Of a DNA stretch of 64,000 nt, positions 6,790-15,643 are shown piece by piece. A program made the position numbers and the translations under genes. The first letter of the stretch is position 1, and each line of letters opens with the position of its first letter. The notes below the pieces were generated by a model. It ran no database searches. It was not told where the DNA came from and was given only the letters and a program-made list of their open reading frames with translations. The DNA is from JACCVL01 sp963695375 (GTDB taxonomy: Bacteria > Actinomycetota > Actinomycetes > Propionibacteriales > Nocardioidaceae): positions 1,116,001 through 1,180,000 of the forward strand of contig OY968767.1 in assembly GCA_963695375.1 (NCBI GenBank). Direction: 5' to 3'.

Positions 6790-8322
6790 GTGATCGGACC
6801 TCGATCCATCACGGGGCGCAGTCTGCTTGCCCTGTTCCTGCTCGGCGCGATCGCGGCCGCCGGGTGCACGGACGACTCGGAGCCGGCGGCCGAGACCGTC
6901 GCCCAGCCGGAGACCGGTGACCCGATCGAGCTGGACGTCCTCGTCTACAACGTCGAGTACGGCGGAGACGCCTCGACGGACCGGGTGATGCGGTCGCTCG
7001 ACGCCGACATCGTCGGCGTGCTCGAGTCGTACAACCGGCTCCCGCAGATCGCCGAGCAGACGGGCTACCCCTACTACAACGTCGGTCTGCAGATGCTGTC
7101 GAAGTACCCGATCCACGAGCCGTCGGGCGCCGACGGCCTCTACGCCCTGATCGAGGTGCAGCCCGGGCTCGCAGTGGCGTTCTTCAACACCCACCTCGAC
7201 TACGTCGCCTACGGTCCGAAGCTGCTGGCGAACGGCATGTCCGTCTCGGACGTTATCGCCTCGGAGAACGAGGTCCGCACGTCGTCGATGGAGATCCTGC
7301 TGCCGTCTCTGCGGGCGACCGTCGGTGCTGGCTATCCGACCATCCTGACCGGTGACTTCAACGAACCGTCCAGTCTCGACTACACCGCCGAGACGATCGG
7401 GACCCGCGACGGAGTCGACGAGGTCGTGCCGTGGCCGGTCAGTGAGCGGCTGTTCGGCATCGGCCTGGCCGACACCTTCCGAGAGGTCCACCCCGACCCG
7501 GTGGCCAATCCCGGCCTGACTCACGACAACCCCGACTTCAGGCAGGGCGGGGGTGGCGACCGGATCGACTATGTCTACGCCGGTGGACCGGTCGACACTC
7601 TGGACAGCCAGCTGGTCGGCGCAACGGGCGACCCCGATGTCGACATCGGGTTCAAGCGATGGACCTCCGACCACCGTGCCGTCTTGACGACGGTCGAGCT
7701 CACACCCACGGCGCTGCCCACGACGGTGTCGCTGGACCGACGGTTGCTGACCGCGGGGGAGCGGCTCGAAGTCTCGCCGCATGCGCCCGACAGCTCGCCG
7801 GACACCGTCGCAGTGGTGCCGGAGGGCGACGATCCCTCGGCCGCCGAGATGTCCCAGCCGGCCGGCGACGGCACCGGCCCGGTGGCGGTCGACACCGGTG
7901 AGCTCGCGCCGGGCGGCTACGAGGTGGTGCTGCTCGACGAGGCCGGCGAGGAGATCGCACGCAACGCGTTCTGGGTCCGCTCTCGCGAGGCCGACGTTGA
8001 GCTCCGCACCGACCGCTCGACGTACCGAGTGGGTGAGCCCGTCGAAGTGCAGTGGACGGACGGTCCGGCCAACCGCTGGGACTGGATCGGCCTGTACCGC
8101 AGCGGAGCCGCGGACCCCGACGTCGACGACTACCTGCTCTGGGGGTACACCGGCGGCCACGAGTCGGGTGCCCTGCCGCCGTCGGTGTCCGGCGAGATGA
8201 CCCTGGACGACTCCGCCCAGGGACGGCCGTGGCCGCTGCCCCCGGGCGACTACGTCGTGCACTACCTGCTGACCGACCAGTACGAGTCGGTGGGGAGGGT
8301 GTCGTTCTCCGTCGAACGGTGA
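6790..8322 (+). CDS. Endonuclease/exonuclease/phosphatase-superfamily lipoprotein
   Basis: A 510-residue lipoprotein: signal peptide, then lipobox IAAAGC with Cys near residue 28. Residues about 48-305 form an EEP (DNase I-like) domain. The motifs are LVYNVEYGG, VGVLESYNR (metal-binding Glu), FFNTHLDYVAYG, LTGDFNEPSSLDY (the GDFNE catalytic Asp/Asn) and the closing WTSDHRAVLTTV (catalytic SDH). The C-terminal part holds two beta domains; the last, with RVGEPVEVQWTDG and WDWIGLYRSG, resembles the SKICH/DWIGLY type seen in inositol phosphatases. An extracellular phosphodiesterase or phosphatase is likely; the substrate (nucleic acid, phospholipid or sugar phosphate) cannot be told. Confidence 0.85.
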   Translation: MIGPRSITGRSLLALFLLGAIAAAGCTDDSEPAAETVAQPETGDPIELDVLVYNVEYGGDASTDRVMRSLDADIVGVLESYNRLPQIAEQTGYPYYNVGLQMLSKYPIHEPSGADGLYALIEVQPGLAVAFFNTHLDYVAYGPKLLANGMSVSDVIASENEVRTSSMEILLPSLRATVGAGYPTILTGDFNEPSSLDYTAETIGTRDGVDEVVPWPVSERLFGIGLADTFREVHPDPVANPGLTHDNPDFRQGGGGDRIDYVYAGGPVDTLDSQLVGATGDPDVDIGFKRWTSDHRAVLTTVELTPTALPTTVSLDRRLLTAGERLEVSPHAPDSSPDTVAVVPEGDDPSAAEMSQPAGDGTGPVAVDTGELAPGGYEVVLLDEAGEEIARNAFWVRSREADVELRTDRSTYRVGEPVEVQWTDGPANRWDWIGLYRSGAADPDVDDYLLWGYTGGHESGALPPSVSGEMTLDDSAQGRPWPLPPGDYVVHYLLTDQYESVGRVSFSVER

Positions 8323-8476
8323 GCGCTGCGGCCCGGTCAGGACGCTGCCGGTGCCCCGGCGCCGGTCGGACGCGGGTAGCCCGGCCGGGCGGACCTGCCC
8401 GCCAACTGAGCCGCACCTGGCGTGCGCCCGCGATGTTCGGCAGAGTCAGCCGAGACCAGACCTGGAGAGGGACCTC

Positions 8477-9478
8477 ATGAAGAAGCTGATCAACGACCCG
8501 AACGACGTCGTCACCGAGGCACTGCTCGGCATCGAGGCCGCCCATGGCGACCTCAAGGTCGACCACAAGAACAGGATCATCTACCGGGCCGACGCTCCGC
8601 GTAGCGGCAAGGTCGGCATCATCTCCGGGGGTGGCTCGGGACACGAGCCACTGCACGGTGGCTTCGTCGGCCCCGGCATGCTCGACGCCGCGTGCGCCGG
8701 AGAGATGTTCACGTCGCCGGTGCCGGACCAGATGCAGGCCGCCACCAAGCTGGTCGACGGCGGCGCCGGGGTGCTGCATGTGGTGAAGAACTACACCGGC
8801 GACGTGATGAACTTCGAGATGGCAGCCGAGCTGGCGGCCGCCGAGACCGGCAGCCGGGTCGAAGCCGTCGTGACCGACGACGACGTCGCCGTCCAGGACA
8901 GCACCTTCACGGCCGGCCGCCGGGGGGTCGGCGTCACGGTCCTGCTGGAGAAGATCGCCGGAGCGGCCGCCGAGCAGGGACGCGACCTGGACCAGGTGAC
9001 CGAGGTGGCTCGCACCGTCAACGCCAACGGCCGCAGCATGGGGGTCGCCCTGACCTCCTGCACGGTGCCGGCCGCCGGCAAGCCGACGTTCGAGCTCGCC
9101 GAGAACGAGATGGAGCTCGGGGTGGGGATCCACGGCGAGCCGGGCCGGGAGCGGCTGCCGCTGGCGCCGGCGAAGGAGATCGCGGCGATGCTGGTCGAGC
9201 CGATCCTCGCGGACCTCCCCTTCACCTCCGGGGACCCGGTGATCGCCTTCGTCAACGGACTCGGCGGCACGCCGATGATCGAGCTGTACGTGATGTACAA
9301 CGAGGTGCAGCAGATCCTCGCCGGGCACGGCGTGCAGGTGGCCCGCTCCCTGGTCGGCTCCTACATCACCTCGCTGGAGATGGCCGGGACTTCCGTCACC
9401 CTGCTCAAGGTCGACGACGACCTGCTCTCCTTGTGGGACGCGCCGGTCCGGACCCCCGGGCTCCGCTGGGGCGTGTGA
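8477..9478 (+). CDS. dhaK: Dihydroxyacetone kinase subunit DhaK (Dha-binding)
   Basis: The 333-residue protein is the substrate-binding subunit of the PTS-type dihydroxyacetone kinase. It opens with MKKLINDPNDVVTEALLG. GGGSGHEPLHGGFVGPGML forms part of the Dha pocket. His219, in LGVGIHGEPGRE, aligns with the histidine that binds Dha as a hemiaminal (His218 in E. coli). The ATG at 8477 is preceded by GGAGAGGGA at a good distance, so the longer upstream frame is rejected. dhaL follows after three bases and dhaM overlaps dhaL, forming a three-gene operon. Confidence 0.96.
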   Translation: MKKLINDPNDVVTEALLGIEAAHGDLKVDHKNRIIYRADAPRSGKVGIISGGGSGHEPLHGGFVGPGMLDAACAGEMFTSPVPDQMQAATKLVDGGAGVLHVVKNYTGDVMNFEMAAELAAAETGSRVEAVVTDDDVAVQDSTFTAGRRGVGVTVLLEKIAGAAAEQGRDLDQVTEVARTVNANGRSMGVALTSCTVPAAGKPTFELAENEMELGVGIHGEPGRERLPLAPAKEIAAMLVEPILADLPFTSGDPVIAFVNGLGGTPMIELYVMYNEVQQILAGHGVQVARSLVGSYITSLEMAGTSVTLLKVDDDLLSLWDAPVRTPGLRWGV

Positions 9479-9481
9479 CCC

Positions 9482-10117
9482 ATGGCCGAGTCCGTCACCA
9501 CCGCCGTGCTCGACGACTGGGTGCGCAGGTTCGCCGCGCTGGTCGCCGAGAACCGCGACCACCTGACCGAGCTGGACGCGGCGATCGGGGACGCCGACCA
9601 CGGGTCGAACATGGAGCGGGGCATGAAGGCGGTGCTCGCCGCGCTGGACGAGACCCCGCCGGCGACGCCGGGCGCCTTGTTCAAGCAGGTGGCGATGACG
9701 CTGATCTCCACCGTGGGCGGCGCCAGTGGGCCGCTGTTCGGGACGTTCTTCCTCCGGATGGGCACGAGCTTCGGCGACAGCGACCCGGGGTCGCCCCGGG
9801 ACTTCGCGGCTGCCCTGCGCGCCGGCGTCGACGGCGTCGTGGCTCGGGGCAAGGCCGAGGCCGGCGACAAGACCATGTACGACGCGCTCGCACCGGCGGT
9901 CGACGCCCTGGACGCCGCCCTCGACTCCGGCTCGGCGCTGCCAGCCGCCCTGGAGTCGGCCGCCGAGGCGGCCCGGGCGGGCCGGGACGCGACCACGCCG
10001 ATGCTGGCGCGCAAGGGCCGGGCCAGCTACCTCGGTGAGCGCAGCGTGGGGCACCAGGACCCGGGGGCGACCACGGTGGCCCTGCTCTTCGAGGCCGCGA
10101 CGCCGACGCAGAGCTGA
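9482..10117 (+). CDS. dhaL: Dihydroxyacetone kinase subunit DhaL (ADP-binding)
   Basis: This 211-residue protein is the nucleotide-binding subunit. In PTS-type systems it keeps ADP as a permanent cofactor that is rephosphorylated by DhaM and passes phosphate to Dha on DhaK. The Mg-ADP motif LDAAIGDADHGSNMERG is near residues 34-50. GGASGPLFGTFFLRMG and AGDKTMYDALAPAVDAL are also typical, as is the C-terminal RKGRASYLGERSVGHQDPGA. It starts three bases after the dhaK stop, and its TGA shares one base with the ATG of dhaM. Confidence 0.96.
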   Translation: MAESVTTAVLDDWVRRFAALVAENRDHLTELDAAIGDADHGSNMERGMKAVLAALDETPPATPGALFKQVAMTLISTVGGASGPLFGTFFLRMGTSFGDSDPGSPRDFAAALRAGVDGVVARGKAEAGDKTMYDALAPAVDALDAALDSGSALPAALESAAEAARAGRDATTPMLARKGRASYLGERSVGHQDPGATTVALLFEAATPTQS

Positions 10118-12657
10118 TGACGGCTGACACGGCCGCCCCAGGAGCGCAGCGCGAGGGCGACCTGGTCGGCCTGGTCGTCGTGTCGCACAGTCGCGACCTG
10201 GCCCGTGCCGCGGTGCAGCTCGCGGGGGAGATGCTGCACGGCCGCCCAGTGACGGTCGAGATCGCCGCCGGCCTGGACGACACCACCTTCGGCACCGACG
10301 CCGTCAGCATCAAGGACGCGATCGAGCGGGCCGACGGGTCGGCCGGCGTGGTGGTCCTGATGGACCTCGGCAGCGCGGTCCTCAGCGCCGAGCTCGCTCT
10401 CGACCTGCTGGCGGATCCGTCGGCACGTGACCGGGTGACGTTGTCCCCGGCCCCCATCGTGGAGGGCCTCATCGTCGCCGCCGTGGCAGCGGCGGGTGGA
10501 GCCGGCCGGGCCGAGGTCGCCAGCGAGGCGCAGGGTGCACTGCTGGGCAAGACCGGTCAGCTGTCGTCGCCGGAGCCGGACGAGCGGTCCGGCAGTGCAC
10601 CGGCGGCCGAGGACGAGGTCGTCGGCACCATGTCGATCACCAACCCGCACGGCCTGCACGCGCGACCGGCCGCCCGGCTCGTCGCCGAGATGCGCGGACT
10701 CGACGCCACCGTTCAGCTCCACAACCTGACCACCGGCGCCGGGCCGGTGCCCGCGACCAGCCTGAGCCGCGTCGCGACCCTGGCCGCGCTGGTGGGCCAC
10801 GAGGTCGAGGTGCGCGCCTCTGGCCCGCAGGCCGACGAGGCGGTCGCGCACCTGATCGCCCTCGCCGGGCGTCGCTTCGACGAACCGCTCGACGCGCCGA
10901 CGGAGCCGGCGGCCGCCTCAGCGGCGACTCCGGCGCCGACCCTCCCCGCGGCCCCGGCGACGGATCGCCGGGACGGGCCGCTGCCGGCCAGCCCCGGCGT
11001 CGCGATCGGCCCCGCCCGGCGGCTCGTATCCGTCCCCGTCGACCTCGCCGCTGCGGAGGTCGGTGAGCCGGCGGCGGAGTGGCGCCGGGTCGTGGAGTCG
11101 ATCGCGGCCGTGCACGCCCAGATCGAGCAGGCGCGGGAGGTCACCGCGCGGGCGGCGGGCACGTCGGAGGCGAGCATCTTCGACGCCCACCTGTCGCTGC
11201 TCTCGGACGCGGAGCTGCTCGCCGACGTCGAGGCACGCGTCTCAGCCGGGGACGGCGCCGCCGTCGCCTGGGCACACACCCTGTCCGGGGTCGAGAGCGA
11301 GTGGGCCGAGCTTCCCGACCCCTACCTGCGCGAGCGCGCCGCGGACGTCCGCGCCGTCGGTGACCAGGTGCTCCGCACCCTCACCGGCACGCCGGCCAGG
11401 CAGACGGTGGCCGAGGGCGTGCTCGTCGCCGGCGACCTCACCCCCGCCGAGGTGGCGGGTCTCGACCCCGCGCTGGTGACGGGGATCGTGCTGGCGCACG
11501 GCAGCCCGACGGCGCATGCGGCCATCCTCGCGCGGGCCCGTGGCATCCCCATGGTCGCGGCTGCCGGCGCGGACGTGCTGGACACCGAGGAGGGCGCGAC
11601 GGTCGTCCTCGACGGCCGCACCGGCGAGCTGCACGTCGACCCGGGCGCGCAGGTGCTGCACGAGTTCACCACCCGCGCCGCGGACCTGGCGGAGCGGACC
11701 AGCCGGCACCTCGCAGCGGCCGAAGAGCCGGCGGTCTCCCGAGACGGGACGACCGTCACCGTGGCCGCGAACGTCGGGTCGGTGGCCGACGCCCGGGCCG
11801 CTCGCGCTGCCGGTGCGGACGAGATCGGACTCGTCCGCACCGAGTTCCTGTTCCTCGGACGGGACGACGCGCCGAGCCGCGAGGAGCAGCAGGCCGACTA
11901 CGTCGCAATCGGCGAGGCCATGACCGGCCGCCGGGTGACCGTGCGAACGCTCGACGTCGGCGGGGACAAGCCGCTGCCGTACCTGCCGATGCCGGTCGAG
12001 CCCAACCCGTTCCTGGGCAGCCGCGGCATCAGGCTCAGCCTGCACGAGCAGGAGCTCCTGAGAACCCAGTTGAGGGCGATCTGCGAGGCCGCGCGGCGCT
12101 CCCCGGTCAGTGTCATGTTCCCGATGATCTCGACGGTCGGAGAGCTCATCGCGGCTCGTCAGGTGCTGACCGACGCGGCCGGCCCGGCCGGCCCTCCGGA
12201 CGACCTGCGCGTCGGCATGATGGTCGAGGTCCCCGCGGCCGCGCTCAAGATCGAGACCTTCCTGCCGCACCTCGACTTCGTCAGCATCGGCACCAACGAC
12301 CTGACGCAGTACGTGCTGGCGGCCGAGCGCGGCAACGGCGCGGTCGCGAGCCTGTCCGACCCCCTGGACCCGGGGGTCCTGCAGCTGATCGACCGGGTCG
12401 GGCGCGCGGCGGCAGGTCGGGTCGATGTCGCGGTGTGCGGCGAGTCGGCCTCGGACGACCTCGCCGTCCCGCTCCTCGTCGGACTCGGCGTCCGGGAGCT
12501 GAGCGTCTCCCCGTCCGCAGTTCCCCGGGTCAAGGCCGCCGTCCGGGAGCTCGATGTCGAGCAGTGTGTGCAGCTGGCGCAACAGGCCCTCACCCTGCCC
12601 GGCCCTGACGAGGTGCGCGCGCTGGTGCAGGCGACGGTCGGCACAGCAACCGGCTGA
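10117..12657 (+). CDS. dhaM: Dihydroxyacetone kinase phosphoryl donor DhaM fused to HPr and enzyme I
   Basis: An 846-residue three-part phosphotransfer protein. Residues 1-135 are the EIIA-Man-like DhaM domain with active His24 in VVVSHSRDLA. Residues about 168-255 are an HPr domain with His181 in NPHGLHARPA. From about 290 to the end is enzyme I: phosphohistidine His467 in HGSPTAHAAILA, PEP-site GGDKPLPYLPMP, VEVPAAALKIE, SIGTNDLTQY and CGESASDD. Phosphate can therefore run from PEP through one polypeptide to DhaL-ADP and on to dihydroxyacetone, feeding DHAP into glycolysis. The E. coli protein has a truncated EI; here the EI looks complete by length. Confidence 0.95.
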   Translation: MTADTAAPGAQREGDLVGLVVVSHSRDLARAAVQLAGEMLHGRPVTVEIAAGLDDTTFGTDAVSIKDAIERADGSAGVVVLMDLGSAVLSAELALDLLADPSARDRVTLSPAPIVEGLIVAAVAAAGGAGRAEVASEAQGALLGKTGQLSSPEPDERSGSAPAAEDEVVGTMSITNPHGLHARPAARLVAEMRGLDATVQLHNLTTGAGPVPATSLSRVATLAALVGHEVEVRASGPQADEAVAHLIALAGRRFDEPLDAPTEPAAASAATPAPTLPAAPATDRRDGPLPASPGVAIGPARRLVSVPVDLAAAEVGEPAAEWRRVVESIAAVHAQIEQAREVTARAAGTSEASIFDAHLSLLSDAELLADVEARVSAGDGAAVAWAHTLSGVESEWAELPDPYLRERAADVRAVGDQVLRTLTGTPARQTVAEGVLVAGDLTPAEVAGLDPALVTGIVLAHGSPTAHAAILARARGIPMVAAAGADVLDTEEGATVVLDGRTGELHVDPGAQVLHEFTTRAADLAERTSRHLAAAEEPAVSRDGTTVTVAANVGSVADARAARAAGADEIGLVRTEFLFLGRDDAPSREEQQADYVAIGEAMTGRRVTVRTLDVGGDKPLPYLPMPVEPNPFLGSRGIRLSLHEQELLRTQLRAICEAARRSPVSVMFPMISTVGELIAARQVLTDAAGPAGPPDDLRVGMMVEVPAAALKIETFLPHLDFVSIGTNDLTQYVLAAERGNGAVASLSDPLDPGVLQLIDRVGRAAAGRVDVAVCGESASDDLAVPLLVGLGVRELSVSPSAVPRVKAAVRELDVEQCVQLAQQALTLPGPDEVRALVQATVGTATG

Positions 12658-12702
12658 CGGAGTGGCACAACGGATCGGCACTAGGGTGCCGAAGGCCCGC
12701 CC

Positions 12703-12708
12703 TAACAA
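12703..12708 (+). promoter_or_regulatory. Possible -10 (TAACAA) for a leaderless start at 12715
   Basis: TAACAA (followed by T) lies six bases before the GTG at 12715. It lacks the final T of TANNNT, so this is weaker than the other cases in the window. Confidence 0.3.
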
Positions 12709-12714
12709 TGAGGT

Positions 12715-13539
12715 GTGACAGTGAACGTGCAGAGCGATCGGGTTGCCGCCTTTCACCAGTTGCACTCTGCGGGTTGTTTCGTGATGCCCAACCCGTGGGA
12801 TGCGGGGAGCGCGCGCGCTCTGCAGCAGCTTGGGTTCGAGGCGCTGGCGACCACGAGCTCGGGATTCGCCTGGACCTTGGGTCGCACCGACGGCCACGCC
12901 ACGCTCGATCAGACGATCGACCATCTGCAGGTTGTCGCGGACGCGGTGGATGTGCCGGTGAACGCCGATTTCGAGTCCGGCTACGCGGTCGAGCCGCCGC
13001 AGGTCAACGTGAACGTCAAGCGCGCCGTCGCCACGGGGATCGCCGGGCTCTCGATCGAGGATTCCACCGGAGACGAGCGTCGTCCGCTCTACGACTTCGA
13101 GCTGGCCGTCGAGCGCGTGCGGGCCGCGCGCGAGGCGATCGACGACAGCGGCACCGGAGTGGTCCTGACCGGTCGATCCGAGGGGTTCGTCGTCGGACGT
13201 CCCGACCTCGACGAGACGATCCGCAGGCTGCGCGCGTACGCCGAGGCCGGCGCCGACTGTCTCTACGCACCACGGATCGGGACCGTCGAGCAGGTCGCGG
13301 CGATCGTCGCCGCCGTGTCACCCAAGCCGGTGAACCTGCTCATCAACGCTCCGTTCATCACCGTCGCGGAGGCAGCCGCACTCGGAGTGCGTCGGATCAG
13401 CGTGGGGGGCACGCTCGCCCGCACGGCCTGGGCTGGCTTCCTGCAGGCAGCGCAGGAGATCGCTGAGGCGGGGACGGTCTCCCGCTTCGAGGAATTGCCG
13501 GACGTCGACGCGCTGCTGGGTCGCCAACCCGGCCGGTGA
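12715..13539 (+). CDS. Isocitrate lyase / PEP mutase-family protein
   Basis: A 274-residue TIM-barrel protein of the ICL/PEPM superfamily. Visible are the N-terminal CFVMPNPWDAGSARAL, the SSGFAWTLGRTDGHATLDQ segment, VPVNADFESGYA with the Mg-binding Asp, GLSIEDSTGD and VVLTGRSEGF, and the late GADCLYAPRIGTVEQV. These enzymes cleave or form C-C or P-C bonds next to a carboxylate (oxaloacetate decarboxylase, 2-methylisocitrate lyase-like, carboxyPEP mutase). No catalytic Cys loop of true isocitrate/methylisocitrate lyases (KKCGH type) is present, so an oxaloacetate-decarboxylase-like role is more likely. It stands alone, 57 bases after dhaM. Confidence 0.85.
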   Translation: MTVNVQSDRVAAFHQLHSAGCFVMPNPWDAGSARALQQLGFEALATTSSGFAWTLGRTDGHATLDQTIDHLQVVADAVDVPVNADFESGYAVEPPQVNVNVKRAVATGIAGLSIEDSTGDERRPLYDFELAVERVRAAREAIDDSGTGVVLTGRSEGFVVGRPDLDETIRRLRAYAEAGADCLYAPRIGTVEQVAAIVAAVSPKPVNLLINAPFITVAEAAALGVRRISVGGTLARTAWAGFLQAAQEIAEAGTVSRFEELPDVDALLGRQPGR

Positions 13540-13794
13540 CCCCGACCGCAGGGCCATTCGCCGGTCGTGCATCCTTCGACGCCGAACGACCCGCGACCAT
13601 GGACGACGATGTGGCCCTCGTCCAGAGCGTCGGCGGCGACGTGCTCCCTGCCCTCGTACGACACTCACTCGACGGCCCTGGTCCTGCAGCGCTCGCGCGA
13701 CTTCCTTGACCGGCTGAGCTGACTGTCGGGTCCCCTGGCGGGGAGGGCTGCGGCCACCCCAGCAACTGAGTGCGGGCCGACTCGGGGACGCAGG

Positions 13795-14757
13795 TCAGCC
13801 TGACGGTGCCTGCGGGCGAACCCACGCCAGCAGGGTGTCCAGCAGCTGTCGGGTGTGCGGCTCGTCGAAGACCTCGCTGATCCAGGCCGCGGAGTCAGCC
13901 CGGTCCGGTGAGCGCACGTTCGGCGTCAGCCAGTCGGTGGCGGCGATCTCGGTGATGTGGCCGAGCTGGGCGATGAGCATGGAGAAGTGCCCGTGGGAGC
14001 TGACAATCGCCGGCCCTCCCGCCGCCCGGTAGGCGTCGGTGAGCGCCCGAGCCCGGCCCACGTCGGTGCGGCCGAACTCGAACAGCACGTACCCGAGCTC
14101 CTGGCTCGGGTCGGCCGGGCCGCTGTTCTCCCAGTCGAGGACGCACACACCGCCGTCCTTGGTCGGCAACAGGTTGTCGGCCCACAGGTCACGGTGGCAG
14201 GTCCGCAGCGTGGCGGGCGGCTCGATCCACGACTCCAGCGCGACCAGCTCGTCGCGCAGGTCGGCGAGCCGGCCGGCGAACGGCGCTCCCGCCGTGGTCA
14301 GTCGATTGACGAGCTCGTCCCAGCGGTCAGCCCCGACCGGCTCGCGGTACCACGGGTCGAGCGCGTCGCCGGCATCGCTGCGCGGGTTGGGGACGAGGTG
14401 GCAGCCGGCCACGACGGTGCCGACCAGCGCCGGGTCGAGACCCGGATCGGGTGGGTGCAGGTCGACCCACTCGTACACCCGGACCTGCCGACCGTCCACG
14501 ATGGCGAACACGCAGCCCTCGGGGGTTCGCCGCACCTGCGGCGTCGGCACCCCGGCGCGGTGCGCCGCCTCCTGGAACGCGGTCGCCAGCGCCGCCTCAC
14601 GCTCGTCGGTCGGAGTGAAGGGCTGCTTCACCGCCCACCGGCCGTCCGCGGTCTCCAACCGCCAGACGACGCCCTGCTTGCCGCGCGCGACCGGCCCGTC
14701 CGAGACCGTCGCGGCACCGCCAAGTGCGAACCGGTCGGCAAGGGCACTGGCGTCCAT
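13795..14757 (-). CDS. Aminoglycoside phosphotransferase-like (APH family) kinase
   Basis: A 320-residue protein-kinase-like small-molecule phosphotransferase. ATP-binding Lys lies in RWAVKQPF. The Brenner motif is TCHRDLWADNLL with catalytic His/Asp and Asn, and the metal-binding Asp is in VCVLDWENSGPADP. The family phosphorylates hydroxyls on antibiotics, sugars, choline or homoserine, so the sequence alone cannot name the substrate. Unlike the kinase-like genes at 22-42 kb it lacks their RYxPxRRAT signature and is a different subfamily. It diverges from the TIM-barrel isomerase gene across about 90 bases. Confidence 0.82.
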   Translation of the reverse strand: MDASALADRFALGGAATVSDGPVARGKQGVVWRLETADGRWAVKQPFTPTDEREAALATAFQEAAHRAGVPTPQVRRTPEGCVFAIVDGRQVRVYEWVDLHPPDPGLDPALVGTVVAGCHLVPNPRSDAGDALDPWYREPVGADRWDELVNRLTTAGAPFAGRLADLRDELVALESWIEPPATLRTCHRDLWADNLLPTKDGGVCVLDWENSGPADPSQELGYVLFEFGRTDVGRARALTDAYRAAGGPAIVSSHGHFSMLIAQLGHITEIAATDWLTPNVRSPDRADSAAWISEVFDEPHTRQLLDTLLAWVRPQAPSG

Positions 14758-14850
14758 CGGGACACTTCAGCACAGCTTCGGCGGCCGGGGGTGGAATCGT
14801 GGCCCGGTGTCGGCTGGCAGCCGGGGTAACGAGGCAGGGAGGTGGGCGCC

Positions 14851-15642
14851 GTGGCACCAGGGTGCTTCCGGCTCGCGGTGTGCTCGGAGATGGTCTTCCT
14901 GGACCGGCCACACCTGGAGCGAGTCCGGCGGCTGCACGAGCTCGGCTTCGCGGTCGAGATCTGGGACTGGACCGAGAAGGACATCGACGCCCTGGTCGAC
15001 ACCGGAGCCACCTTCACCTCGATGACCGGATACGTGACCGGCCGGCTTGCCGACCCGGAGGGCGCCGACGAGCTGCTGCGCACCGCGGAGCTGTCGGTCG
15101 CGGTCGCGCACCGGCTGGGCGACCCGCTGCTCAACCTGCACGGGACCGGGCTGGACGGACGCGGGCTGCCGGTCGTGCCGGCGCACGAGACGACCGGGGC
15201 GATGTGGCGGCAGGCGGAGCAGACGCTGCGGCGGATCGCGGCGCTGGGCGAGCGGGAGGGGGTCACGTTCGTCCTCGAGAATCTCAACCGCGAGGTCGAT
15301 CACCCTGGGGTGCCGTTCGGTCGTGCCGCCGAGGTGCTGACATTGGTGCAGTCGGTCGGCAGCCCGCGGCTGCGGATGATGCTGGACCTGTATCACGCCC
15401 AGATCGGCGAGGGGAACCTGATCGAGCTGGTCCGCCGCGCCGGCGACCTGATCGGTGAGGTCCAGGTGGCCGACGTGCCCGGGCGCTGCGAGCCCGGGAC
15501 CGGTGAGATCAACTATCCGTCCATCGCCCGGGCCCTCGCCGACGGCGGGTACCGCGGCACGGTCGGCCTCGAGGCCTGGGCCAGCGGCTCGACCGAGCGC
15601 GCACTGCAACGTTTCAGAGCGGTCTTCGACCTGGCGGGATGA
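14851..15642 (+). CDS. Hydroxypyruvate isomerase-like TIM-barrel protein
   Basis: A 263-residue xylose-isomerase-like TIM barrel. The GTG at 14851 is preferred to the one nine bases earlier because GGGAGG then sits at a proper distance. Family features are FAVEIWDWTEKD, NLHGTGLDGRGLPVVPA, FVLENLNREVDHPGVPF (metal-binding Glu), RLRMMLDLYHAQIGEG (metal Asp/His), GEVQVADVPGRCEPGTGEINY and the final GLEAWASGS. Hyi interconverts hydroxypyruvate and tartronate semialdehyde; related proteins act on other ketoses. It converges with the carbonic anhydrase gene with a single base between stop codons. Confidence 0.85.
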   Translation: MAPGCFRLAVCSEMVFLDRPHLERVRRLHELGFAVEIWDWTEKDIDALVDTGATFTSMTGYVTGRLADPEGADELLRTAELSVAVAHRLGDPLLNLHGTGLDGRGLPVVPAHETTGAMWRQAEQTLRRIAALGEREGVTFVLENLNREVDHPGVPFGRAAEVLTLVQSVGSPRLRMMLDLYHAQIGEGNLIELVRRAGDLIGEVQVADVPGRCEPGTGEINYPSIARALADGGYRGTVGLEAWASGSTERALQRFRAVFDLAG

Positions 15643-15643
15643 G

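Noticed and set aside
5854..8262. An 802-codon minus-strand frame reading through ppa and the EEP lipoprotein gene
   Set aside because: It runs antisense to two clear genes and shows no recognisable domain or signal.
8379..8390. Palindrome GCCCGGCCGGGC before dhaK
   Set aside because: A single GC-only palindrome of 12 bases is common by chance here; no operator claim is made.
7700..10054. A 784-codon minus-strand frame opposite dhaK and dhaL
   Set aside because: Shadow of the dhaKL genes; composition is typical of an antisense frame.
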